From Diabrotica undecimpunctata (taxonomy: Eukaryota > Arthropoda > Insecta > Coleoptera > Chrysomelidae): a DNA stretch of 64,000 bases. A model generated the notes under the pieces. It saw nothing but the letters and a program-made list of their open reading frames with translations, had not been told where the DNA came from and searched no databases. The position numbers and the translations under genes were made by a program. The stretch is taken from assembly GCF_040954645.1 (NCBI RefSeq), contig NC_092813.1, positions 14,734,136 through 14,798,135 on the forward strand, written 5' to 3'. This document shows positions 24,330-35,538 of the stretch, one piece after another. Within the stretch, counting starts at the first letter, position 1, and each line of letters opens with the position of its first letter.

Positions 24330-24353
24330 CTAACTAGTCCCATTTAAACAATG
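24330..24353 (-). repeat. Right terminal inverted repeat, P-like copy 1
   Basis: It matches 52609-52632 at 23 of 24 bases and is inverted relative to 42987-43010. Its partner at the left end of copy 1 is not in the window. Confidence 0.8.
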
Positions 24354-24429
24354 GTATTAGCATTCTACTATATATCGTGGCTGAATGGATCAATAATCCA
24401 AAGCCATTAAAAAAAACAAAAAAATAACA

Positions 24430-25621
24430 GATAATGGTGTTATTTGATTAAAAAATTCTTCCTCTTATGTACTGTCAAAGCATTTTGTGTTCGATATTGG
24501 TTTTCTGTTTATTTTCCTGGCTTGATTCCATAAAGTTGATGATGGAGTATTTTTATTTAGGGCGGAAACAAAATTTTTCCAACTTTGTTTGGCTATTGCT
24601 TTTAGTTTTTTCTTACCGTTTGCTATGGTCTCTTGGCATTTCAAGTAATTTTTAAAATTCGAATTATGTTTGTACATTGAAAGGGATTCTTGCCTCTTAC
24701 TGATGACTCTGTCGCCGTCTTTATTCCACCAAGGGGGAGGGTTTCAAATTTTGTTTTTAAAAGGTTTATACTGTGGAATTAAAATTTCTGCTGCCTGGTT
24801 GATCCCATCTTTCAAGAAACTGTATTTTTTTGATATATTTTCCATTTGGTACTGCTTATCAAAAAATTGTTCAACAGAAGATGCATATAAATACCAATTG
24901 GTCTTTTTTTATTCCACTTGCTTGCAGGATTAATCTTTTCAATTTTATTCTTGCAATTCATTTCCATGTTGATGATAAAATGGTTTGAGCCTAAAGTATC
25001 TGGATAGACGGACCAGATTATTTTACTAGTTAGTTCAGGCGAGGCGAAAGTTACATCGATGGCTGAAATATTTTGATCAGGTCAGGTAAGAATAGTTGGT
25101 TGGCTGTTATTCATTACTATATAACCCAAATCATCTGCAGCTATTATAAGTTGTTTTTCAACTACGTCTTCTAAATTCGATCCCCAAATTGTATGATGAG
25201 CGTTGAAGTCTCCACCTAAAATTGCTTGTTTACTTACTTCCGAGAAAATATTCGTCCAATCAGATACTGTGCTTTTACTTTTAGGCGATCTGTATATAGA
25301 TAATATGCTTAATTTACTTTTTTCGTATTTAATCTTTGTACCACAAACTTGAATATCTTTATTAAAATTACAATTTAACTTTAATTCGCTAAAAGAAATT
25401 GAATTATAAATTAATATGGCAACGCCGCCAAAACCGTCGTGCCTGTCATTCCTGATAAGATTGTAACCATTAAATCTATATTGCAATTTTTTTTTAAACC
25501 ATGTTTCACTGGGAAGAAGAATGTCTATTTTTTCTTTGTTTAAATAATTCGTTAAGCTGCCTTTATTGGCAACCGCAATAGCGTTCCACTGACTTATTTT
25601 AAAAAAATGTTTATAAGACAT
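24430..25621 (-). pseudogene. Retrotransposon ORF2, endonuclease and linker only
   Basis: Open from ATG 25621 for 179 codons: ISQWNAIAV (catalytic Asn), ILLPSETW, FGGVAILI and GGDFNAHHTIWG. A TGA at 25082-25084 follows QPTILT; the reading continues as ISAIDVTFASP and then GSNHFII, where most family members have SDH, so the catalytic Asp before His is Asn here. The linker to RT follows with frameshifts (KKKLKAIAKQSWKNF at 24600). RT is absent because the sequence ends at the transposon junction. Confidence 0.75.
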
Positions 25622-25639
25622 TAAAATTACTATTATCTA

Positions 25640-26743
25640 TTGTATGAAATACCTGTTCTAAACCTGAAATTATTGTTTTATCGTCTATCGTTTTAATGTC
25701 GTCCAATGTATGAATGTTACTTAAAAGCTTGATTATAAAAGTTGACACACATTTAGCTAATTCATTTTTGTTATCAGTTTTTCTTTAGTTTGGTTTGTAT
25801 GGGTTAGGAGGTAAGGGTTGTGAGGGTCCAAATGTGAACCGAAATATTGGTTGCTGTACTGTTGATTGAATAGGAGAGGATTTGGCTTTTCTTTTCTTTC
25901 CTGTAGGAAGATTTTCGCTGTCAAAATTAGTTTGACGGTGTGTTGGAATTTGAGTTTGTCTTATACTCATATTTGAGCGAATTATAGAAATATTTTTATT
26001 ATTTACAGGGAGTGTGGAAAATTCTTTATCATAATTTGAAAGAACAGAAAAAGGATTGTGACTAATTTGGCCGAAGAATAAATTTTCGCAGTATAATTTT
26101 GTTTCTAAAAAGGTAGTTTGATGCTCTATCCTAATGGTCTTAATTTTTTTCTGCTTTTCATAAAAACGGCAGTTTTTAGATATTGTTACATGGTCAGTAT
26201 TGTTACAGTGTATGTAAAACTTGGTGGTAAATATTGTACAACTCTACCAACAAATTGCTAAATGGGAAATTAAACTCGATTAAAGGCTACGAAACTGGGA
26301 AGAATATTTCCCTTAAAAGTAATAACTACAGTTTTCTGATTTATCTACTCTGTTGTTGATTCTTTTTGACTCTTACACTTTGTTCTATACATACTTAAAA
26401 CTTTAGACGTACATTCAATATTCTCCATTAAATAATTAACATCGTACCGAGTCTCTACGTCCCTAACTAACCCTATCACTTCCAACAAGTGATTTGGTAT
26501 ATATGCTCTTAAATTATGTTCTTTTAATGACTTATTATTAACTAATTCATTAGCATCTAAACGAGAATTTACTAGAATCTTTACTCGATTCCGACCAATA
26601 CTCTTAATTTCTTTTATATTACTAAGTTTTAATATCTTAAACAGTATATGTCCTACATCAATTACCAATGCACTGTTCTCACTTATCACATCCATATCTA
26701 TTTCTTTCGTCGAAGAGGACATCTTTAGATTTTTATCAATCAA
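25640..26743 (-). pseudogene. Retrotransposon ORF1 remnant
   Basis: 26743-26345 is open for 132 codons (start MIDKNLKMSSS) and shows the pattern RVKILVNSRLDANELV..YIPNHLLEVIGLVRDV, typical of the RNA-binding part of Jockey/R1-type ORF1 proteins. After a stop, further fragments at 26330-26000 and 25970-25785 (a Pro/Gln-rich tail, SIRQTQIPTHRQTN) continue in changed frames to a C-terminal piece ending just before ORF2 at 25621. No intact zinc knuckle is seen. Confidence 0.6.
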
Positions 26744-26786
26744 TCAAGGTTTAGTATTGGGTCCTCTAATTTTCCTTATATTTATA

Positions 26787-27005
26787 AATTCTAATTGTAA
26801 CTTTAACATCATAACATAAAAGATTCAATAATGTAACCTAAATTCAAATTAATAACATTTACCGGGTTTTTACCCACATATTTAGTAACTTCAAACATGT
26901 ACACCTAGACACACTGATGATGGAATATGGATTACAAAAACGTTTTGTGATGTAGCCCGATAGGGTGTTTTAATTATATTCCTTTTATGAAGAATTTTTA
27001 AATAA
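26787..27005 (+). repeat. Short dispersed repeat R, third copy
   Basis: It resembles 12990-13210 and 46778-46995: CACTGATGATGGAATATGGA, then CGTTTTGT and TAGCCCG. The GGAAT-ATGG-ATTCC mini hairpin is kept in the two other copies and partly here. No ORF. It could be a non-autonomous element or a retrotransposon 3' end. Confidence 0.55.
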
Positions 27006-27369
27006 TTTTTTTTGGTATTTAAATTTTATAATAATAATTATTATTATTAAATTTTTAAAAAGAGTCTAATACCTACGCCACTGTTCAGAGTAATAATTCA
27101 ACTTTCGCTTATAACATTGTTGCCATTTTTTGGCGTCTTACTCTAGCGTAGGAGATTTATTAGTACAATTCCTTGCCAACAGGTAGATAAAATATACTAA
27201 AATACCCTGGTAAATACAAATTTTATTGGTTTTTCCACGAAGATAATGAAGCAACAAAAATTCTAGTTAGTAAAAACAACAATCTAAAATATATTATAGT
27301 ACTAACTCAGTAAACTACTGCTACTACTCCTACTACTCAGCTCTTCTGGACTCAGCAAGTCAAATGGAC
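27006..27369. other. Intergenic, no gene seen
   Basis: AT-rich with a short TTA/TAA run near 27030-27055 and a CTACTACT run near 27316. Protease-like BEL/Pao coding begins to be readable near 27440. Confidence 0.5.
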
Positions 27370-28676
27370 ATTATTAATCGTTGTTTTGCGCAACGAATAA
27401 ATGTACGTTTCCAAAAACAAAATGCAAATATTTCCGGTTAAGGTAGTAATAATTATTGTACCTATAGCGGAGAAGTGGTAGACATTACTTTCAATTCTCA
27501 AATAGCTCCTCATCTTATATTTAGTATACCTTGTACAGTTATAGACAAAATAACCAATAACTTACCACAATTTTCTATCTCTCCTTCTAACTTTAAAATT
27601 CCGGCTCACATGAAAGTTGAGCTTGCCGATTCTTTCTTTTTTGAATTCAGCCAAATATATATTCTGATTGGCTGCGATTTATATCATTATTTACTTAAGT
27701 CTACCGTGATTATTACGGGTGGTAATTTAGCGTCTTTTATAGACACTGATCTCGGATACGTCATAGCAGATCCTGCACCTCGGAAAAATGTTAATTCTTC
27801 TAATGCCAATACTTTGGCTTCTACCTTTTTAACGGTATATGATGATCAATCTGATCAACAGTTGGAACTCTTCCAGATTATGGAAAGTTTTTGGGAGCTG
27901 GAAGAAATCCCTGATTGTAACCCAAAATATTCAAATAAAGAATATGTGGAAAACTTATTTCAAGATACAACTCTTATCCTTTCTTCCGGGCGATATCAAG
28001 TAGATATGCCTTTCCTGTCAAATCAAAACAAAAAATTAGGCCGGTCGTTTGGTGTGGCCACTTAAAGACTCTTTGCTCTTGAGCAAATTTTAAAAATGAT
28101 ACAAAGCTTTTTGCAGAGTATCAGAGTGTAATTTCAGAATATCTGACACTCGGACACGCTAAGATCATTCCTTTATCTTTTTATCATAGTTTATCAAACG
28201 AGTTCAAATATTTCATACCTCATATGTCGATAATACGAGAAGAAAGTGTGCCCAAAAAACTCGGGGTCGTGTTCGATTTTTCAGCTAAAACTGACTCTGG
28301 TGTGCCCCTTAACGACTTAATTTCAGAGGGTTATCAACTTCAGGACAATCTTTTTGACATTTTGTGTCGATTTAGATGCTACAAATATGTTATTTGTGCT
28401 AACATCAAAATGATATATCGATTTATTGACATCAACCCAAAACATAGACATTTACAAAACATACTGTGGAGAGACGAACATACTCCCGATGAACATTTTA
28501 AGTGTATTCAATTATCCTCTTCAAGTTTCGGGAAAAATTGTGCCCTATTTCCAACCACTCGTGTCTTAAAAGAGATTGCTTTAAATAATCCTGAGTTTCC
28601 CAAAGCACAGCATTCTATCCTCCATCAAACTTATATGGATGACATTCTGACAGGAACTAATAATAAAAATGACTAA
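27370..28676 (+). pseudogene. BEL/Pao retrotransposon pol fragment
   Basis: The first frame (27475-28065) shows the end of the protease/DUF1758 region (YILIGCDLYHYLL, DLGYVIADP) and the FWELEEIP..LFQDTT..GRYQVDMPF..LGRSFGVA block that lies before RT in Pao elements. A shift follows, then 28224-28676 gives KLGVVFDFSAKT..PLNDLI, RFRCYKYVICANI and finally YMDDILTG near the end, the Pao form of the RT active site. Parts of RT between are compressed. No LTRs, RNase H or integrase were found, so this is an isolated fragment. It ends at a TAA inside AATAAATAAATAA repeats. Confidence 0.8.
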
Positions 28677-30300
28677 ATAAATAAATAATAAATAAATAAA
28701 TAAAAAAGACAATTATTTAAAGAAAATAATGATAGCTTATACAAGCGACAAAGTATTTAAAACAATAGTAATGAACATAAAATTGTAAAACTGGTTTATA
28801 CATACGAAACCAATACAAGAAATAATATAGTATCATAAGGCACCAAAATATTTTATCTGAGTAATGTCAGTAATGTTACGTATACGATACGTTATGGACC
28901 GTTAATGGATTACATTTTAAGTAGGCGTTATTTTCATGTATTTGTCGTTAATTTTAATATAAAAATTTGTTGTCATAATATTATACATGTTTAAAAAAGA
29001 ACTCAGATTCGGAGATCGAAACGTCAAATAAAATATGTATGTAAAATTAACTATGAATACTTCTAGCATACTTTCAGGGTTCTACACCAAAAATATTTAA
29101 TTAGTTAAAATTAAAATTACTCACGTAGGTATTTATTTTTAATGCAGCTCTTATCTATATCGGCAGCTCTTATCTATACGGTAGCTCTATAACATGTTAT
29201 ATTTACAATTCTTTCTGGAACGAGCTGTAATTTTTCTTAAATAACCATATTGTGTGGTTCAGGCGCATTGTCGGTTCGGCATGATTTGTCACATGCTCTT
29301 TAACGTATTCGTCAATACTAATATCGTTTGAAAAAATTTTTTCAGATACTTCCGTTTTGTTACTTAATCTCTTATTTGACTTTCAATCTACTTTTAATGT
29401 TACTTTAAATGGTCAAGTAGTGTATTTGTACAGTCTAGTTATAAGCTAAATTAGGTGTTGTGATATGCCTACTTCTTTTATCCGCCATAATTGTATCGGT
29501 CTGTTCATGTGTATCCAGTGTACAGTGGGATATTGGATTCCCTAGAATTAAAAATCGACATTATTGAAATTAAACAGTAAAAATTATAATAATATTGATT
29601 TATAAATTATTGTGATTTAAATTTTACTACTTCATGAAACAAATATTGCACGTCATAAACTGTAGCAATCGTAAAGTTACTAAGATCTCCTTGTTGTACA
29701 GAGTTTTCTATAATTTTATGTGGTAACAAATATTAGAGTACTATTACTTTCTTAAACTGTTACACGAAAACTCTACTCGATATACGAACATTTATACAAT
29801 AAATGTTCCAGTGACATGCATTAAAAGAAAATACTAATGTATAAAAATAGAAACTTTTCAAGTTTATAATAGACGCTTACTTAAGTTTAAAAATAATTAA
29901 AGCAAGTAATAGAAATTTTGACCTTGCTTATTAAACATAAAAGTAAAATAAAGTTATATGTCGATTAACATATTATATTATAAAATTTTTAACTACATTA
30001 GCCAAGTATCTATGAAATTCGTCGATAACTAAATTGATGACTAATAAAATTATTGGCAACATTGCAGGAGTTTAGTTGTGTACGCGAAAAGGTGCATAGG
30101 GACCCCAAACATTTTTTTAACGTATTACGAAGTCCACTTGATAATATGCGTTGGTCGGAGTCTACATAAAACGCTACTTGGATAATAATATATACGGTGT
30201 ATATTATCCTGGAGTTCGTATAATACTGTTTTATCAGTATGAAGCCCACATTAACCGCTAGATTTAAATATAGAAAATAAATAAATAGATAGGAAATAAA
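28677..30300. other. AT-rich intergenic stretch, nothing recognised
   Basis: (AATA)n fills 28675-28705. A tract CTCAGATTCGGAGATCGAAACG near 28999 resembles the hairpin-plus-AACG words of repeat R but is not the same sequence. Short ORFs show no family features. Confidence 0.5.
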
Positions 30301-30344
30301 TTTGGAAAACTCCAATATAGTTATATATATTGGAGTTTTCCAAA
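30301..30344. other. Perfect 19-bp inverted repeat, 6-nt loop
   Basis: TTTGGAAAACTCCAATATA (30301-30319) pairs perfectly with 30326-30344; the loop is GTTATA. It lies in non-coding DNA and could be a hairpin RNA or the scar of a palindromic element. Confidence 0.75.
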
Positions 30345-30563
30345 ACCATATTTTTAAAAAATATTTATTTAACACAAAATAGTAACAATACGTTGTACTA
30401 TGATAAAAGCAGAATCTAGACTAACTTATAATATGATTTTTACACAGAATGAAATATAATAGCAATATAACGTTCCGAAGAAATAGAAACAAATCCAGTT
30501 TTGGGTCAAAATCCACACCGGTTTTCGAACCGGTGACAGGGCCGGACTTAAAATTAATCAACC

Positions 30564-31546
30564 ATGACTTCGAATAAAACTATGAATACTACTCACACTT
30601 CATCTCACGTCTCATATTCCAGTATTGTCAACGCATTTAAAGATCCAACTGAAGAACAAGCTATAGTACTTTCCAGTATTGAAGGAACCAAAGTTCATGA
30701 CTACATCATCGCCGTTGATTCACTAGGTGGTCCACGTAACGTATCCTGAATGCTCTAACCAAGCAAACCCCACTACTTCTAATGTACACTCAGAAACTTC
30801 TCAAAATATATTACCTACAGTAAATACATGTAATAACCAAACAGAACTACAAAGTTCTGACAAAGCTAATTCATCCACTGCTAGTGCACACCCTGAAGCT
30901 TTTTAAAACACATTAATTAAAATAAAATCCTCTAATAACCAAACAGAACAAATTATGAAAACTGGCAATAACCTGACAGGACCCATAAGTAATAGAAGTG
31001 AAACATCTTTTAAAAGCTTCAACATCATCAACCTCAAACAATATCAGAAATCCTACTCCAGTAGAATTAACAGCAAATCCAATTACTACAAACGTCCCTA
31101 ATCAACTAAAAAGGTTCATCTCATTTTCTCCAGACATTAACGAAAATACCACACAGAACGATTCACAGATATTAACTTCTCCTGTAATAAGCAAACCAAA
31201 AAAAAAAAGTCAAAAAAGTCAACCAGAAATTCCCGCGAAGAACTTTTACTTTCACTAGAGTCAATTAAAGACAAAATAAAAAACAGATCACCACCGTTTA
31301 TCCTAAACTATAATGAAATATGTGACTTTCTAGAAAACACAATATATGCCAAACACCCTGAAATAATTTCAAAAGATTACTCGAATGAAACTGCCGAGCT
31401 AATTGAGATCCTTAAATTTGTTCACGCTTATACCCACAATTCAAAATTAAAAAATAATATAACTAGATTAAAAAAAAAAACTAAACCCCAATAATATCTC
31501 TTCCACAGAAGAGACAGATGAACAATTATCTCAGGCAGAATTCTAA
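30564..31546 (+). pseudogene. IEL-2 ORF1, internally deleted
   Basis: It opens MTSNKTMNTTHTSS and aligns with the N-terminal 60 residues of IEL-1 ORF1 (EEQAIVLSSIEGTKVHDYI). After GGPRNV the sequence jumps to the region after the zinc knuckle, so roughly the RNA-binding core is missing. Stops at 30747 and near 30903 and a shift near 31258 break it further. The C-terminal domain (SIKDKIKNRSPPF..) is readable to TAA at 31544-31546; one base later comes the ATG of ORF2. Confidence 0.7.
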
Positions 31547-31547
31547 C

Positions 31548-34500
31548 ATGTCCAATTCCTTTATTTTACAGTGGAATCTTAATGAGTTTTATACCCACTT
31601 AGAACAGTTAAAACTATTAATAAATGAATTATGCCTACAGATCTTATGTCTTTAAGAAACTCATTTTAAACAAGTTAATATAAATCTTAAAAATTATCAA
31701 TGTTTTTCAAAAAACAGAGTAGCTCAACAGGCCAGTGGCGGAGTAGCTATCATCGTAAGTACAGACCTAGAAGCTAAGCCAATTACATACATTAAGTACT
31801 AATCTCGAAGCTGTAGCAGTGAGTATAACATACCAAAAACATATTAATATATGCAACATTTATTAACCACATCCTAGCAAGCTAGACCTACAAGAACTAA
31901 ATAACCTTCTTGATCAAATTCCACACCCAGAAATAATTTTAGGGGATATGAACTGCCATCATTCTACATGGGGAAGCTCTAAAACAGACAAATACGGTAA
32001 TCTAATGAAACATCTCATTGACTCTTCTGAGCTACTATGACTTAATACAGGAGAACCTACCAGATTTAACTCCTATAACGGCTCTTTTTCCGCCATAGAT
32101 TTATCATTATGTAGTCAATCCTTATCAACGTTTCTTACGTGGAATATTATAAAATCGTTATATGACAGTGACCACTTTCCTATCTGCATATCATTAAATC
32201 AAATTCAATCTCCTAATTGTCCAATCTATCAATCCTGGAAATTAAAGACTTCAAACTGGTCGTCTTATCAAGATGACATTGAAAAGAAAATTGAAAACTA
32301 TCATCCAAGTGATGATATAAACTATAACTAATATTATCTCCTTAAACAATATAGTTATAGAAGTAGCTTTAAATAATATAGGTAAAACAAAGCTCTGCAA
32401 AAGACCTCCAGTACCTTGATGGAACAATGAAGTAGCATATGCTCGATCTTCTAGCAATCATGCTTTTAATGTACTTAAAAACATAATACTAATGAAAATT
32501 TACTAAATTTCAAAAAACTCAGAGCAACAGCAAGATATCTCATAAAGAAAAGAAAAAGAGATACCTGGAGAGATTACGTATTATCTATCAATTCGTCTAC
32601 ACCCTCCGAGGTTATCTGGACTAAAATTCGTAAAGGCTCCAATTCTTATAGACATATAAATACCTTAACACACAATAATAAATTAATCACTTGCAAAAAG
32701 ACAATCGCAGAAGCTTTAGCTAATGTCTATCAACAAAATTCTAGCGACAAAAATATTTCTGACCAATCCCTACATCCTGACATACAAGAAAAACATAGAA
32801 GCTTCTACAATATCCATTAATAACTCTGACAGCCCCTTAAATGCTCCCATAACTCTTCAAGAATTAGAAGTTTCTCTCTCAAATATAAAAAACACATCTG
32901 CAGGACCAGATGAAATTCTAACAGTCTTCATTAAAAAGTTACCATTCGGAGCCAAATTAATTCTGTTAGATTTATTTAATACATGCTTCTTAAAGCATGA
33001 ATTCCCAGATCTTTGGTCTCAAGCAATTATCATTCCCATTATTAAGCCTAACAAACCAAAAAACAACCCTACCTCTTACCGACCCATCTCTCTTACATGT
33101 TGCATGTGCAAAATCCTAGAAAAAATTTTAAACTTCTGGCTTATATGGTACTTAGAAAATAATAACTTTCTTACTCCCTTTCAAAGTGGTTTTCGAAGAG
33201 GCAGGTCCACATAAGATAATCACGTTGCAGACTTCAATTAATGAAGATTTTGCAAATAACCAAAAACTAATAGCAATATTTTTCGATATAACCCAAGCCT
33301 ACGATAGAGCATGGAGACACTGTATTTTACAAACATTGAAAGATACTGACATTCAAGGTAACATACTTGCATTTATAATTTTTTTTTTAAAATGGCTCAA
33401 TTCAAGTTAGAATAAATGGTGTTACAAGCTCATCTAAGATGGATCATAGCTCACTAGATAATGGAATTCCTCAAGGTTCGACTGTTAGTCCAACTTTATT
33501 CTTAATCGCTTTTAATAGTATTATGGATGTCATTAAAGCACCCATTAAAGCTAGTCTTTACGCAGATGACATTGTTATTTATACTAAATCAAATAATCTA
33601 ATGACAGCAACTAAAATTATACAGAGTTTCTTAAATCGGCTTTGTAATTGGACGATAAAAACGGGATTTGTTTTTTCTACTGAAAAAACATGATACATTA
33701 TTTTTAATAAAAATAAAACCCACCTCACAACTAGTTTAACATTAAATAATTTACCTTTAGAACAGTCAAAAGTAATAAACTTTCTAGGTCTAACTTTTGA
33801 GAGAACTTTAAATTGGAATTCGCACATAAATAAATTACAGCTTTTCTGTCAAAAGAGATTAAATATACTCAAAATATTATCCAACAAAATTTGTGATGCT
33901 GATCATAAAATATTAATTAGGCTTTACAAACCGCTCATTAGAACTAAAACCGGCTATGGTTGCATATGTTACGATGCTGCATGTAAAACCACTCTAAAAA
34001 AACTAAACAGTATTCAATCTATAGCTTTGAGATTAGCTCTGGGAGCTTTTAAAACTAGTCCGGTTAGTAATATGCAAATTTTAACTGGAGAACCTCCATG
34101 ACATATAAGATGACAGCAACTATCCTTGAACTACATGCAAAGATATCATCCCAGAAACAGAATCCTGTATTTTTCCACATCTGCAACCCTGGCCTTCTTC
34201 CTAACAATAATGCTAAAAACTCTACACCCCTCATAGAAAGTATAAAGCTCACAACTTTTGATTTGAATCATCTCAATGTATTGCTACCAACACGCTGGAT
34301 GGACGACATTGGACGAATATCCAAGAAACGGCAACAAGAAGCACAGAACCGTGAAGAGTGGCGAAATATGGGAGAGACCTATGTCCAGCAGTGGACAGAA
34401 GAGGTTGCATGATGATGATGAATGTATCGCTACATATAAATGCAATATATCCCCCATGGACAAGCCACCCAGTAACTATTGACGTAACACTTATCAAGTA

Positions 34501-35380
34501 TCCCAAATCAACTACAAATTCCACACTAATTAAATCTCTATTCATGGAGATTCTAGACCACTACCCTAAGTATTTGCAAATCTTTACCGATGTCTCTAAA
34601 ACTCCCAATGGTTACGCTGCTGCCTACTACTGTATCTAAAGAAAATATTCTTATAGCATATCGATACCAACCAACTGCAGTATACTAACAGGTGAAGCTA
34701 CAGCTATTTTGGAAGCCCTCATCTTCTTCGAAAAGAGTAGACCGATGAAGTGCATTATCGTAACAGACTCATTAAATTCATTACTGGAACTGAAACAAAT
34801 ATATACCAACAACCCTATTATACAGAGTATAAAAAACGAACTAGAAAAATTTCGATCGTTAGGAAAGGAAGCGGCTTTTATTTGGGTACCTTCACATACA
34901 AGTATTTACGGAAATGAAAAAGCAGATCAACTGGCTAACAAAAGTCGAATGAACTCAAACCATCCTGCAAAATGGAAGACATATCCGTATACCGATCTAA
35001 AAAACCTGGTTAAAATCCACTACATTAATACTTGGCATAATTATTGGAAAAAATTAGGTACTAAATTAAATGTAATCTGCCCAAAAATAAACGATGTTCT
35101 GGAGACTCCTTTAAACAGAAGAAACCAAGTCATTATTAATCGTCTAAGAGTTGGCCATACTTCCTTAACACACAAATACCTACCTAATATCAAAAGAACC
35201 ACTACCAATCTGCTCCAGCTGCTCTAGCCGACTGACTGTCAATCATATCCTGCTTGATTGTCCTCAATTCATGGAAATAAGAAGATCCCTCAGATTCACA
35301 GATGATGATCTCAAGACAGTTCTCATCAAAAAAATTTCAACGGTGTTAAGATATTTAAAAGATATCAAGTTATTCAATTT
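31548..35380 (+). pseudogene. IEL-2 ORF2, many lesions
   Basis: It starts ATG TCC (MSNSFILQWNLN). The endonuclease reading has several stops between 31640 and 32040, but GDMNCHHSTWG and YDSDHFPI are visible. RT: TSAGPDEI, YRPISLTCCMCK, FRRGRST then TAA at 33213, FFDITQAYD, NGIPQGSTVSP and LYADDIV (33558). RNase H runs from about 34540 to 35000: FTDVSKTPNGY (first Asp), TGEATAILEAL, VTDSLNS and WVPSHTSIYGNEKAD. The Cys/His tail (CSSCSRLTVNHILLDCP-like) is split by a shift near 35220. Confidence 0.8.
34288..34420 (+). mobile_element. 133-bp RTE-like retrotransposon 3' fragment
   Basis: The insert encodes RWMDDIGRISKKRQQEAQNR and EEWRNMGETYVQQWTEEV before a stop, a C-terminal pattern common at the end of RTE-like ORFs in arthropods, then ends in ATGATGATGATG. 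It is flanked by AATGTATTGCTAC (34275-34287) and AATGTATCGCTAC (34421-34433), a 13-bp target duplication with one substitution. Removing it restores alignment of the host ORF2 with the relative at 55630. Confidence 0.85.
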
Positions 35381-35538
35381 TATTTAATGTAATATTTCAT
35401 GTATTTGGTATATCCACTAATAACCCTGCAAGGATTTTTTTTTCAAAAAGCCGCATCAACCATAAAAGTTTATTACAATATGGTAGTGTACAGATTATAA
35501 GGTTAGGTAAAATAAAAATTTATCAACTAAAAGAAAAA

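Larger units (their letters stand above)
12981..24353. mobile_element. P-like transposon copy 1, right part with terminal inverted repeat
   Basis: This stretch aligns with 46766-52632 over its full length once the retrotransposon at 17611-23130 is removed. It ends at 24330-24353 in CTAACTAGTCCCATTTAAAC followed by AATG, which is the 24-bp right terminal repeat of copy 2 with one substitution. It contains, from left to right, a retroelement fragment (minus), foldback satellite DNA, THAP exon 1 (minus), and a subterminal inverted repeat ATTGAGACAG..CTGTCTCAAT (24259-24297). The flank after the end (GTATTAG) belongs to a minus-strand retrotransposon that is cut here, as expected of an insertion. 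Confidence 0.7.
24361..26745 (-). mobile_element. Non-LTR retrotransposon, ORF1 and endonuclease part, 3' half missing
   Basis: It is read on the minus strand. ORF1 remains (26743-25640), then endonuclease (25621-24990), then linker to about 24430, where it stops at the end of P-like copy 1. Retrotransposons normally lose the 5' end, so a lost 3' half points to interruption by the transposon, with the RT part beyond the left side of copy 1 outside the window. Confidence 0.75.
30470..35433 (+). mobile_element. I-like retrotransposon, decayed (IEL-2)
   Basis: Same family as IEL-1: ORF1 with an internal deletion, ORF2 with endonuclease, RT, RNase H and tail, and a 3' UTR with ACTAATAACCCTGCAAGG at 35422. 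The 5' boundary is uncertain; an 8-bp stem with TTCG loop (30516-30535) lies in the leader. The 3' end abuts the tail of the opposite element. A 133-bp RTE-like fragment sits in its ORF2 (34288-34420). Confidence 0.8.

Noticed and set aside
30480..30545. Possible tRNA or tRNA-derived element around GGTTTTCGAACCGG
   Set aside because: The T-arm-like word is really an 8-bp stem with a TTCG loop; no acceptor stem, D arm or anticodon arm could be fitted.
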